Assembly: GCF_002897295.1 (NCBI RefSeq)
Contig: NZ_BEXF01000018.1
Location: 1 to 64,000 of the forward strand
DNA: 64,000 nucleotides
Source: Brevibacillus reuszeri
GTDB taxonomy: Bacteria; Bacillota; Bacilli; Brevibacillales; Brevibacillaceae
Direction of reading: 5' to 3'
Numbering within the stretch: position 1 is the stretch's first letter; each line of letters starts with the position of its first letter. Position numbers and translations under genes: made by a program. Below the pieces are notes generated by a model that searched no databases, was not told the origin of the DNA, and saw only the letters and a list, made by a program, of their open reading frames with translations. Positions 35,186 to 42,729 of the stretch are shown here, one piece after another.

Positions 35186-36061
35186 CTACAGAAGGTTAAC
35201 CGCCAGTTCCTTTTCCTGTTTGCTAGTGTTGATGTAGTAGTGCGCGGTGGTCTGGATATGGGCGTGTCCTGCTAATTTTGAAACCGTTGTGAGTGGCACA
35301 CCCTTTTTCAGCAGTCGGGAGCAGAATGTATGCCGGAACTTGTGCGGGTACATCTTGAAACCCAACTGCTTCTCCAGTCCTTCCAGCATAGTGTTGACTG
35401 CGTCCTTGTGAAGCTTTTGGGAACGCTGGCTAACGAGGAGGTAGGGACTATCTTTATGCTTGTTTTCCTGCCGTTCTGTCCGGACGTATTCACGAATTAA
35501 TTCTGCAAGGTCTGGCCGGAGCGGAATCTCTCGGTACTTTCCTCCCTTGCCTGTAACCCGTAGCGTGTTTGTGAGGAAGTCGATGTCTGCCAACTGAATG
35601 CCGCACAACTCACTGACCCTGACTCCTGTGTAAAGAAGTAGATGGACAATCAGATGATTCCGCAGGATTACCTTACTCCTGTCCTGGACAAAGAACAGCA
35701 ACTGATTGACTTCTTGCTCAGAGAAAACGTCTACCTCTCCTTCGCTGCCTGCTGCCACCTTGATCCGATCCCGTTGCAGGGTGACGACCTGTTCCGTCAT
35801 GATTCCTTTTTCGATCAGGTACAGGTTGTATGCTTGCAGGGAATTGATTTTCTTGTTGATGGTGGCGATGGCGTACTTATTTTCTTGCAAGTGATTCTTA
35901 TAGCTGACGACGTAGAAGCGTTTGAAGTCTATTTGATTCTCTACACCCATGCCAGACAGGTACTCGTAAAATCCTCGTACATCCCCTGTGTAGGACTCAA
36001 TCGTTTTCGGCGCAATGCCATTCTCCAACAAGTGCTGCTCAAACTGAGAAATGATTTCCAC
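35186..36061 (-). CDS. Tyrosine recombinase (int5, set B)
   Basis: A 291-residue recombinase nearly collinear with int3 (SQFEQHLLENGIAPKTIESY, NKYAIATINKKINSLQAYNL). Catalytic Arg148, Lys about 173, His240/Arg243 (HKFRHTF), His266 (LAGHAH) and Tyr275/276 are intact. A GGAGGG site precedes the ATG, 20-odd bases after a terminator-like hairpin. The gene ends seven bases from the XRE stop. It probably mediates integration or excision of set B; target unknown. Confidence 0.9.
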   Translation of the reverse strand: MEIISQFEQHLLENGIAPKTIESYTGDVRGFYEYLSGMGVENQIDFKRFYVVSYKNHLQENKYAIATINKKINSLQAYNLYLIEKGIMTEQVVTLQRDRIKVAAGSEGEVDVFSEQEVNQLLFFVQDRSKVILRNHLIVHLLLYTGVRVSELCGIQLADIDFLTNTLRVTGKGGKYREIPLRPDLAELIREYVRTERQENKHKDSPYLLVSQRSQKLHKDAVNTMLEGLEKQLGFKMYPHKFRHTFCSRLLKKGVPLTTVSKLAGHAHIQTTAHYYINTSKQEKELAVNLL

Positions 36062-36083
36062 TCGTTTTCCCTCCTAACCACGC

Positions 36084-36117
36084 AAAAATGCCCTACATCC
36101 ACTGAGGGACGTAGGGC
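36084..36117 (-). terminator. Hairpin with T5 between RHH gene and int5
   Basis: CCCTAC pairs with GTAGGG and is followed by TTTTTGCG. Sequence and position relative to the recombinase match the hairpin at 17935-17968. Terminator of the RHH gene or attenuator of int5. Confidence 0.7.
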
Positions 36118-36179
36118 TGTGGGCTTGATCACTTTTTGATTTCCAGTTGCGTACAAGGCGTTATCTGTGGGAATTTGGG

Positions 36180-36677
36180 CTACTCATTGGTTCCGTAGCT
36201 GTAGTATTTCCGAAGGTACAACTTGACCGCTGTGTTGACCAAGTTATTGATCCGGTCAATTTCTCCACTTTCATGAAGTTCCTGTACCTTCTCGTAAACG
36301 TCGTTTTCGAGGTAGGTAGTCACCCTCCTGTAGCGTTCCTCGAAACGGGCCTTTCTTTTTGGCAGCTTTGCTGTTTGTTCTTGCTGTGGCTTTGGCTGCG
36401 CTACTACCGGTTTCGCAGCATCGGCGGTTCCTTGTAGCGTGTTTTTTGGACGTGGCTGTACTCTCTTCGGTGAAGTCTGTTCGGTCTGTTTCAGATTCGG
36501 CGCAAGTTTCTTTCTCTCTTGAACTTTTTCCTCTCCTGACTTGATGGGTACTACGATTCCTTTCTCTGGAGAAGCCCCAATTTGATCAGCTTGTTTCTGT
36601 TCAGCTTCCCTTGCTTCCTTCTTTGCTTGATGTTCCGCAGCTACTCTTGCAAAAACAGTTCTCATGTCTTCTCTCAT
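36180..36677 (-). CDS. Ribbon-helix-helix DNA-binding protein (set B)
   Basis: A 165-residue protein. The N-terminal 115 residues are Lys/Gln/Glu/Pro-rich and look disordered. The last 45 form an RHH-like unit (RRVTTYLENDVYEKVQELHE, then NLVNTAVKLYLRKY). It mirrors 12761-13228 in set A. Start placed at ATG 36677 behind AGGAG; a GTG three codons upstream is possible. The promoter contains three AAACGTA/TACGTTT words, a plausible self-regulatory operator. Confidence 0.65.
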   Translation of the reverse strand: MREDMRTVFARVAAEHQAKKEAREAEQKQADQIGASPEKGIVVPIKSGEEKVQERKKLAPNLKQTEQTSPKRVQPRPKNTLQGTADAAKPVVAQPKPQQEQTAKLPKRKARFEERYRRVTTYLENDVYEKVQELHESGEIDRINNLVNTAVKLYLRKYYSYGTNE

Positions 36678-36717
36678 TTTGCCCACTCCTACTCGGATGT
36701 TTCGTTTTATCTACGCC

Positions 36718-36763
36718 TACGAAACGTAGATGTATACGTTTATGTATTTGTTTTGTAAACGTA
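36718..36763. promoter_or_regulatory. AAACGTA repeat operator upstream of set B RHH gene
   Basis: AAACGTA at 36722 and 36757 and its complement TACGTTT at 36735 lie 40-85 bases upstream of the RHH start. TACG-AAA-CGTA (36718-36728) is itself a dyad. Tandem short sites suit RHH autorepression. Confidence 0.5.
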
Positions 36764-36874
36764 GGAGTGGACGTGAGCTGGTTTTTCTGCCTCCTTTCAG
36801 GTATGGTCTATAAATATATTAAATGTTTGAATTTTCTGTTAATACAATTTCCTTTTTGAGTAAGGAGGGTTTCT

Positions 36875-36931
36875 GTGATTTTTGCGGTTCTAACTGCATT
36901 CTTTATATTCTTTAGTGAGTATTATGAGTGA
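36875..36931 (+). CDS. Possible hydrophobic leader-like peptide, 18 aa
   Basis: TAAGGAGGG lies seven bases before a GTG that opens an 18-codon frame (MIFAVLTAFFIFFSEYYE). A second 14-codon frame (ATG 36924) overlaps its stop. Good ribosome site, but length and lack of comparison data keep this tentative. Confidence 0.25.
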   Translation: MIFAVLTAFFIFFSEYYE

Positions 36932-37028
36932 ACCAGAGCAGACTCTTCTTGAGCAGCATGCAAATTAAACTATCAATCATGGGTCTTTAGCTTTTTGAAG
37001 TGAGAACGAGTAGTGTTTTGCAGTGACT

Positions 37029-37241
37029 ATGACCTTCAAAGATAAACTAGAGTTGACGGCGACAGATCAACCAAAAGATCTTTATATGAAACGGTATAGG
37101 GGACCAGCGGTGACCAAAACGGTACAGATCCAGGCACAGTTCTCGGATAGACTGACTGGATTTGTGAACAATTCCGGTTACACGGTGAAGGATGTCATGA
37201 ATAAGGCTGTGGAGGATTTTCTAAAGAAGTATGGAGGATAG
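37029..37241 (+). CDS. Small RHH-like protein, 70 aa
   Basis: A basic protein whose second half resembles a CopG-type ribbon-helix-helix (TKTVQIQAQFSDRLTGFV, then VKDVMNKAVEDFLKKYGG), ending like the larger RHH proteins of this island. The start could be ATG 37029 or GTG 37023; no strong ribosome site is visible for either. A terminator follows at once. It faces tail 4 and lies at the edge of set B. Confidence 0.5.
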   Translation: MTFKDKLELTATDQPKDLYMKRYRGPAVTKTVQIQAQFSDRLTGFVNNSGYTVKDVMNKAVEDFLKKYGG

Positions 37242-37262
37242 GAGCCCTATGGGCTCTTTTTT
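37242..37262 (+). terminator. Terminator of the small RHH-like gene
   Basis: GAGCCC-tat-GGGCTC followed by TTTTTT, immediately after the stop codon. Confidence 0.85.
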
Positions 37263-37299
37263 CTGTGTAAGGGAAGTAAATACTCTCTGACAAACAGAC

Positions 37300-37332
37300 A
37301 AAAAGAAAGAGCCTACCCCTTTCGAGGTAGGC
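37300..37332 (-). terminator. Terminator of S-layer tail 4
   Basis: GCCTACC/GGTAGGC stem on the minus strand followed by CTTTCTTTTT, about 50 bases past the tail 4 stop codon. Confidence 0.85.
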
Positions 37333-37385
37333 CATTTCTTTACTTCTTTCGTCAACTTAGTTGCGCTTAAGAAGTTATGTTCCGA

Positions 37386-39297
37386 TTACTTCGCAACATT
37401 CACAGTAGTTGCTGCAAGTCCGTTAGCAGGAGTGGCAACATCTACGATGTCATTGGAAGACAAAACTTCGACTGTAAGAGCTTTTGCCAATTGATCAGCA
37501 GTTACGTCAGCAGCCAAAGTAACAACGAAATGTTTGTCATCTCCATCTTTAGCGATAGTAGCTGTAGTTGCAAGTGTCAGAGCATCGGTGCCAGAGTAGA
37601 TCACCAAGTCTTTATCTGCATCAGCTTTTACACCTTCAATTGTAGACAATTTCAGGTCTTCACTGAAAGTCAGAGTGATTGTTTTAGGAGTAGTCAGTGC
37701 AGCAGAAACCAAGGTTGGTTTAACGTTCTCAGTAAACCCTTTAGAGAAGTTAACAGTTTCCATTACGTTACCGGAAACATCCTTAACGTTCTTAACTGTT
37801 ACCAAACGATCACCAGTAAGGTCAATTGCACCTGGTTTCAATGTCAACTTAACAGTTTTTGTATCAGTGTCAAACACTGCTTTGCTGAATACTGCTACAC
37901 CATCAACAAGATAGTTGTTTACATCTTGAGCAGTTGTCTTATCAAGAGGTTTGCTAAATACCGCTTTAACTGTATCTGCACCCAATGCACCTTGAACAGT
38001 CAAATTAGCTTCAGTCAATTTTGGTTTGGCAGTATCGCTACCTTGACCCAGAGTAAACGTTACTTGTTTCGCAGCAGATTGGTTACCAGCCGTGTCTTTA
38101 ACAAGACCTTTTGGCAAAGTTACAGTGTAAGTACCGTAGTCAGCCACAGTTGCTGGCAAAGCAATTTGAATTGCATTCGATTTACCAGTAAGGTTTGGAT
38201 CATAGATAGCATTACCAGTAGTAACAATATTAGCTGCTTTCTCGATACCGTCAGCATCAATATACGTACCAGTAATAGCACCAGCAGCAGTCTGAGGTTG
38301 TACATTCGTATCATCATATGTTACAACCAGGTATTGAGTAGAACCAATTTGTTCTACACGGGAGCTACCAAATACAGGAGCAGTAGTGTCACCTTTAAAA
38401 CTTACAGCCTTAGTTGCGGATGCTGTTTTATTTCCATTCAGATCCACAAAGTCAGTCAAAGTTACAGTGTAGACACCATCAGCTGTTTGCACGTTATCAC
38501 CAGCAAGAGTTACAGTGTAAACCAAGCCAGTGCTGTCAACAGTTGCATTGCCAGTGCTAGCAGTGCTGATAGCTACAGCTGTTCCTGCGCCAACTGCAAT
38601 TTTACCTGGGTCAGACAATTTTTCGTTAAAAGTAACTTTAACTTTGTCATATCCCAAAGCTTCAACTGAAGTAGCTACTGGTGCGTCTGTTTCAGTAATG
38701 TTCTTTTTAACTGTAACGGTTACTGGGTTAGGATTAACAAGGTTGCCAGCAAGATCTTTTGCACCGACAATTTTCACAGTGTAATTCACATTGTTCAATA
38801 CTTTAGCGTCTTTAAGGTCAACAGTGAAGCTCTTCTTGTCAGAAGAAAGAGTTGCCGTTCCTGGAGTACCAAAGTTTGCAGTTACATCTTTACCTGTGGA
38901 ATCCAATACAACAACAGTGCCAGCAGAAGAGAGCGCTTCGCTAAAGCCAACACGTGCTGTGATGCTGTCATCATAAGTTACACCAGAGACAGTTGGACGA
39001 ACAGTGTCGTTGAATGTAATTACTTTAGTGTATTTTGGAACAGGATTTTCGTTTTTGAAGTCATTGATACCATCGATTACGATAGCATAATCAGTTGCAT
39101 TAACAAGAGTTTTGCCACTCAATTTAATAGTTACTGTTCTTCCATCCTCAGACATAGTCAAAGTGGAAGCAGCATCCCAAGTGCCAAGTGCAACGTTATC
39201 TACATAATAGCTAGCTTTGTTCAAAGCGCCACCAGTAGAAGTTGATTTGTTGACTTTTTGACCAAATGTTACTTGAATCGTTTTAGCGTCAATAGCA
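37386..39297 (-). pseudogene. Silent S-layer tail 4 (SbsA-like Ig domains), headless
   Basis: About 635 residues of S-layer-type sequence start at SAIDAKTIQVTFGQKV at the shared junction and end in AATTVNVAK before a terminator. There are five to six SbsA-like Ig modules (VKVTFNEKLSDPG, VKAVFSKPLDKTT, ITLTFSEDLKLS) and a probable helical end. The frame remains open only about 50 bases upstream of the junction before a stop. No start codon, ribosome site, signal peptide or SLH domain is found there. Of the three SbsA-like tails it is the one whose upstream codons (V-S-A-I-D) most resemble a natural head-tail junction, so it may be closest to a former expressed arrangement. Confidence 0.8.
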
Positions 39298-39304
39298 CTA
39301 ACCC
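39288..39304 (-). other. att-like junction site 4 (tail 4 start)
   Basis: The minus strand reads GGGTTAGTGCTATTGAC. It shares GGGTT and the core GTGCTATT with sites 2 and 3, but the further upstream homology (CAAGGAGTTTGG) is missing. This suggests the outer half of the site here derives from a different partner. Confidence 0.55.
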
Positions 39305-39628
39305 TTACAACAATTACGAATTGACAGCCAATTACAGAAGTTCGCTATTTACTTGTTGTTATTCATGGTAGTGATGCTCTTCCATTTGTAGAAAAAAGGA
39401 ATATGGATGATGCTAATTCCTAAGTAATGGAAAACCCCACAATTTGGAAGTGATATTCCCATTATTTTTAATGGATTTTAGAGAAACGAGTCAAATTTCT
39501 CTAAATGTATAGAAGAAATTCTTAATAAACCTATCTTTAGTTAGGTTTTTTACAATCGCTGTTTTGCTACAATGTCAGGAAAAGACCGTGGTAGAGAATA
39601 AAACTGTCATTATAGAAAGGGTAAGCCC
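39305..39628 (+). other. Island edge / cheY leader region
   Basis: No gene is supported. The stretch contains a GAGAAA/TTTCTC dyad, then a plus-strand hairpin AACCTA/TAGGTT with T6 (39528-39551), and then the leader of the CheY-like gene. A promoter with TACAAT near 39571 is possible. The change from island to conserved chromosome happens here. Confidence 0.45.
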
Positions 39629-39997
39629 ATGCCTATGAAACGAATAATGATCGTAGATGACGCGGCATTTATGCGTGGTATATTAAAGGAAACGATTCTA
39701 ACTACCGGGTGTGACGTTGTTGCAGAAGCAAAAAGCGGGGAAGAAGCTGTGAGACTTTACAAGCAGTTCAAGCCAGATCTCGTGACCATGGATATTACGA
39801 TGCCAGGAATGGATGGAATCACTGCGTTAAAGGAGATACGTGCCTATGATCCAAAAGCAAAGGTAATCATGTGCTCGGCGATGGGACAGCAGGTAATGGT
39901 AGTGAATGCCCTACAGGCAGGAGCACAGGACTTTTTGGTAAAGCCTTTCCTTAGCGAACGAGTTAGAGACTCAATCATGAAAGTTTTAGCGATATAG
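39629..39997 (+). CDS. cheY: CheY-like response regulator
   Basis: A 122-residue stand-alone receiver domain. It has the acidic pair (IVDDAAFMRGIL), phospho-acceptor Asp (LVTMDITMPGMDGITAL), switch Ser (MCSAMGQ) and Lys (LVKPF). The short loop sequences and GMDGITALKEI are typical of chemotaxis CheY, which binds the flagellar switch when phosphorylated. There is no output domain. The cheA and fli genes are not adjacent, so it could also belong to another two-component system. AAAGGG precedes the start. Confidence 0.88.
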   Translation: MPMKRIMIVDDAAFMRGILKETILTTGCDVVAEAKSGEEAVRLYKQFKPDLVTMDITMPGMDGITALKEIRAYDPKAKVIMCSAMGQQVMVVNALQAGAQDFLVKPFLSERVRDSIMKVLAI

Positions 39998-40046
39998 GCT
40001 GCATGCAGTGGAGCAGGGAGTTTAGAATAGCGGAGGTGAGGCGATT

Positions 40047-40235
40047 GTGGATCATTTCTACAAATATATCGACTCCGTCAGGGATGTAAATGAGCTGGAG
40101 CGGCTCAGGGAGGAAATAAAAGATCAGGTCATTGATCCAGCGCTTAATTGGGAATCAAGGATGCCGATCTATCGAAAAGTACAAGTGGTGACAGAGCGTA
40201 TCGATCATCTCAAAAATAATCCTCATGCGATATAA
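40047..40235 (+). CDS. Hypothetical protein, 62 aa
   Basis: A small, highly charged, helical protein (VRDVNELERLREEIKDQV, then RKVQVVTERIDHL). A GTG start lies behind GGAGGTGAGG. It follows cheY-like by 50 bases and ends before a terminator, so the two form a short operon. No family recognised. Confidence 0.6.
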   Translation: MDHFYKYIDSVRDVNELERLREEIKDQVIDPALNWESRMPIYRKVQVVTERIDHLKNNPHAI

Positions 40236-40262
40236 ATGAATCAATCACATATATTGGACGTG

Positions 40263-40296
40263 GCCTTTCGGTTAGTAGAACGGGAGGCTTTTTTTT
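40263..40296 (+). terminator. Terminator of the cheY operon
   Basis: GCCT...AGGC stem with additional pairing in the loop and a run of eight Ts. Confidence 0.7.
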
Positions 40297-40392
40297 CGGT
40301 CAGGTATCTTTTTCGAAACATATCTTCTAAATAAGCGTCTATATAATGAAGAGATTCGTCGAGGCTTGATGGTCATCCCAGCTTATTTGCAC

Positions 40393-40422
40393 AAAAAAAG
40401 TCGACTGAGCACGTCAGTCGAC
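40393..40422 (-). terminator. Minus-strand terminator without an obvious gene
   Basis: GTCGACTG pairs perfectly with CAGTCGAC and on the minus strand is followed by T7. No coding frame ends here on that strand. A small untranslated transcript from the 40430-40640 gap is possible. Confidence 0.6.
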
Positions 40423-40641
40423 AAATAGGTAATTCCCCAAGTTATTTGTTTAAACATGATTATTTTATCAACAAAGGATTAATATGTAAAATGGAAATTG
40501 CTATCTGCCTGCCATTCCTTGACATTGAATAGGCATACAGGTATCCTAACAAATATTACACATCCTTTATCCGTATCTCATAGCACCTGATTGACTGTTG
40601 ATACAGCTGGATCAGAGGCTGCGAATGCCAAGTTTTCTATG

Positions 40642-40669
40642 TTGCAAAAGGATGTCACTATGCTATAGT
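40642..40669 (+). promoter_or_regulatory. Candidate SigA promoter for the SLAP operon
   Basis: TTGCAA, 16 bases, TATAGT, about 55 bases upstream of the first SLAP start codon. Confidence 0.4.
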
Positions 40670-40723
40670 GAATGACGAACAGAACTCTATATATAGATGT
40701 AGAGAAAAGTGGGGAGCGAGACT

Positions 40724-41671
40724 ATGTTATCCTTCTTGAAGAATTTAACGGGGAAAACGCCAACACCGCAAGAGGTGCGTGAGCAGGTTCAGGAGGAGTC
40801 CATTTTGTCCGCTGCTGATACCGAACAGTCCCATCAGGAAAAGCAGCAAAAGCATGCGGAACCGACTGGTGTCGTGACTTCACTTTCCTTGCATGCATCT
40901 TGGGAGGAAAAGCTCAGCAAGCAGGAGCAATATGCGCTCTCTTTTATGGCTCAGGAGCTGGCTCCACTGGAAAAAGGGAATATTTCTCTGGCTGGGACAT
41001 CTATCGTTCCACATGATGCGGGAGTAGAAGTAACAGCATTTGTACGAAACAGTACGGATCGCCCAATGCGCTTGGGTGAAATGACACTGGTGATATTGTT
41101 CGGAGATCAGCAGTTGTTTACCCGACAAACCTTTGATTTGAGCGAGATAGGGGAAATTCCGCCGCGTTCTGCAAGACCGTGGTCGTTTGTATTTGCGCGG
41201 GAGCATTTTTTGCAGCTTGATGTATTACTGGCGAACTGGAAGCTTGCCTTTGAGCTGGCACAGAAAAAGATGGTCCTTCCATCACAGCTGGAACTGGAAG
41301 AGTCCTGGATCAAGGCTCTGTCTGATGATCAGAAAAATTCATTGATTGAGCTGGCAAAGAATCTGCCTGCTTTAAAAGAGGGCGAAGTCAATTTTCAGAG
41401 CATGCAGCTGCGCCGAACTGAAGAGGGTGCGCTTCATGTGATGCTGCTGATTCGCAATGGCTCCACGCAATCTCTTTCCTTTGAAAAGCTGCCGCTCGTT
41501 CTCTATGATGCGACAGGAGACAAGGTTGCAGAAGGTGCATTCCACTTAAATAATTTCACAGTGAATGCAAACACAAGCAAGCCGTGGATGTTTATTTACC
41601 CGCCTGAGATGATTCAGAAGGATGATCCAGATTTTTCACGCTGGAAGGTAGGTATGCCTCAAGGCTCGTAG
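40724..41671 (+). CDS. SLAP-domain protein 1 (S-layer assembly protein)
   Basis: A 315-residue cytosolic-looking protein of the SLAP family, known as accessory Sec system S-layer assembly proteins. It has two SLAP repeats (about 55-165 and 185-305), each with the pattern LSLH/LELE...W, then EVTAFVRNSTDRPMRL or HVMLLIRNGSTQSL, then (P)RSARPWSFVF or TSKPWMFIYPP. It carries no signal peptide. The family helps export or assemble S-layer proteins. It starts a run of three tandem paralogues. ATG 40724 chosen behind GGGGAG. Confidence 0.82.
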   Translation: MLSFLKNLTGKTPTPQEVREQVQEESILSAADTEQSHQEKQQKHAEPTGVVTSLSLHASWEEKLSKQEQYALSFMAQELAPLEKGNISLAGTSIVPHDAGVEVTAFVRNSTDRPMRLGEMTLVILFGDQQLFTRQTFDLSEIGEIPPRSARPWSFVFAREHFLQLDVLLANWKLAFELAQKKMVLPSQLELEESWIKALSDDQKNSLIELAKNLPALKEGEVNFQSMQLRRTEEGALHVMLLIRNGSTQSLSFEKLPLVLYDATGDKVAEGAFHLNNFTVNANTSKPWMFIYPPEMIQKDDPDFSRWKVGMPQGS

Positions 41672-41727
41672 TGAGTTACAATTAATGAAGAAGCTTCGTT
41701 CGTGCTCGGACGGTAAGGAGGTAACAC

Positions 41728-42690
41728 ATGTTTTCCTTTATGAAGAATTTTTTCGGGAAAGATCAAAAGGATCGTTCCATCGAGGATTTGAAAAAAGAAA
41801 TTCAAGAAGAATCGACCATCAATGCTGCTGAACTGAAGGAAAGTGAAGTGGAGATCGAGGAAGCGGGATCAGCAACTCAAGCTGCGAATTCCGCTAACTT
41901 GATTCATACAGAGCTTTCGCTGCATCCGATGTGGGAACAAGAACTGGACACGGAGAAGAAATACACGTTGCGCTTTTTACAAGCTGAATTGCCTGATATG
42001 GTGAGGGGCTTGGTCAGCGTGACCGGGTTTAGTATGGTTCCACAGCCAAACGGTCTCGTAGTCGCCATGTTTTTCCGGAACTCAACTGAACGCACGGTAC
42101 GGATTAAAAATATTCGTCTCGCGATCTACTTGGATGACGAACCGTTTGCTCGCATGAGGGTAGACCTCTCTGACATTGGACCGATTCCGCCGCATACTAG
42201 CCGTCCATGGGAGGTACTATTCCCGGAAGAGTCCTACCTGCATGAAAACTTTACTTTCAATCGCTGGAAAGTAGTGATGAAGGCAGGTAGCAGTACACAC
42301 GTATGGCCGTCCACTCTGGAGCTTGATCCAGAAATGGAGAAGCGCATGACTGAGCGCCAAAAAGATCGTCTGGAGAGATTGGCGTTTTCATTGCCAATGA
42401 TTCCTGTTAATACTGTAGAAATTACTGGCTTTGATATCGGAAAAACAAAAGAAGGCCATGTAGTAGCTGCTATGCTGTTCCGTAATGGTATGACCTCGGA
42501 GTACCGTCCGGACAAAATAAAAGTTAAGATTTCGGATGCTGAAGGCGATGTAGTGGCTCAAGGCGTCATGGATACGAGCAAAATCTGTGTGCAGCCAGGC
42601 AACAGCCGCCCATGGCTGGTTGTATTCCCGCCAAACGTAGTCAAAAAGCCTGACGCTAACCTGCGTAAATGGGTTCTTGAAGTAGAGTAG
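41728..42690 (+). CDS. SLAP-domain protein 2
   Basis: A 320-residue paralogue with an N-terminus like protein 1 (F-(M/L)-K-N-(F/L) and a QEES helix) and two SLAP repeats (LSLHPMWEQELDTEKKYTL to RPWEVLFPEE, and LELDPEMEKRM to RPWLVVFPP). The conserved FRNS/FRNGM turns are present. A strong AAGGAGG site and a 56-base gap to protein 1 indicate one operon. Likely acts with the other two as an S-layer assembly or secretion factor. Confidence 0.82.
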   Translation: MFSFMKNFFGKDQKDRSIEDLKKEIQEESTINAAELKESEVEIEEAGSATQAANSANLIHTELSLHPMWEQELDTEKKYTLRFLQAELPDMVRGLVSVTGFSMVPQPNGLVVAMFFRNSTERTVRIKNIRLAIYLDDEPFARMRVDLSDIGPIPPHTSRPWEVLFPEESYLHENFTFNRWKVVMKAGSSTHVWPSTLELDPEMEKRMTERQKDRLERLAFSLPMIPVNTVEITGFDIGKTKEGHVVAAMLFRNGMTSEYRPDKIKVKISDAEGDVVAQGVMDTSKICVQPGNSRPWLVVFPPNVVKKPDANLRKWVLEVE

Positions 42691-42729
42691 ACGTTTTACT
42701 TTTTGTCGCAGGAATGAGGAGGTTGACAT

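Noticed and set aside
37377..38669. 430-codon plus-strand frame across tail 4, and similar plus-strand frames over tails 2 and 3
   Set aside because: Cys/Ser/Tyr-rich shadow frames opposite Ala/Thr/Val-rich S-layer coding; no ribosome sites.
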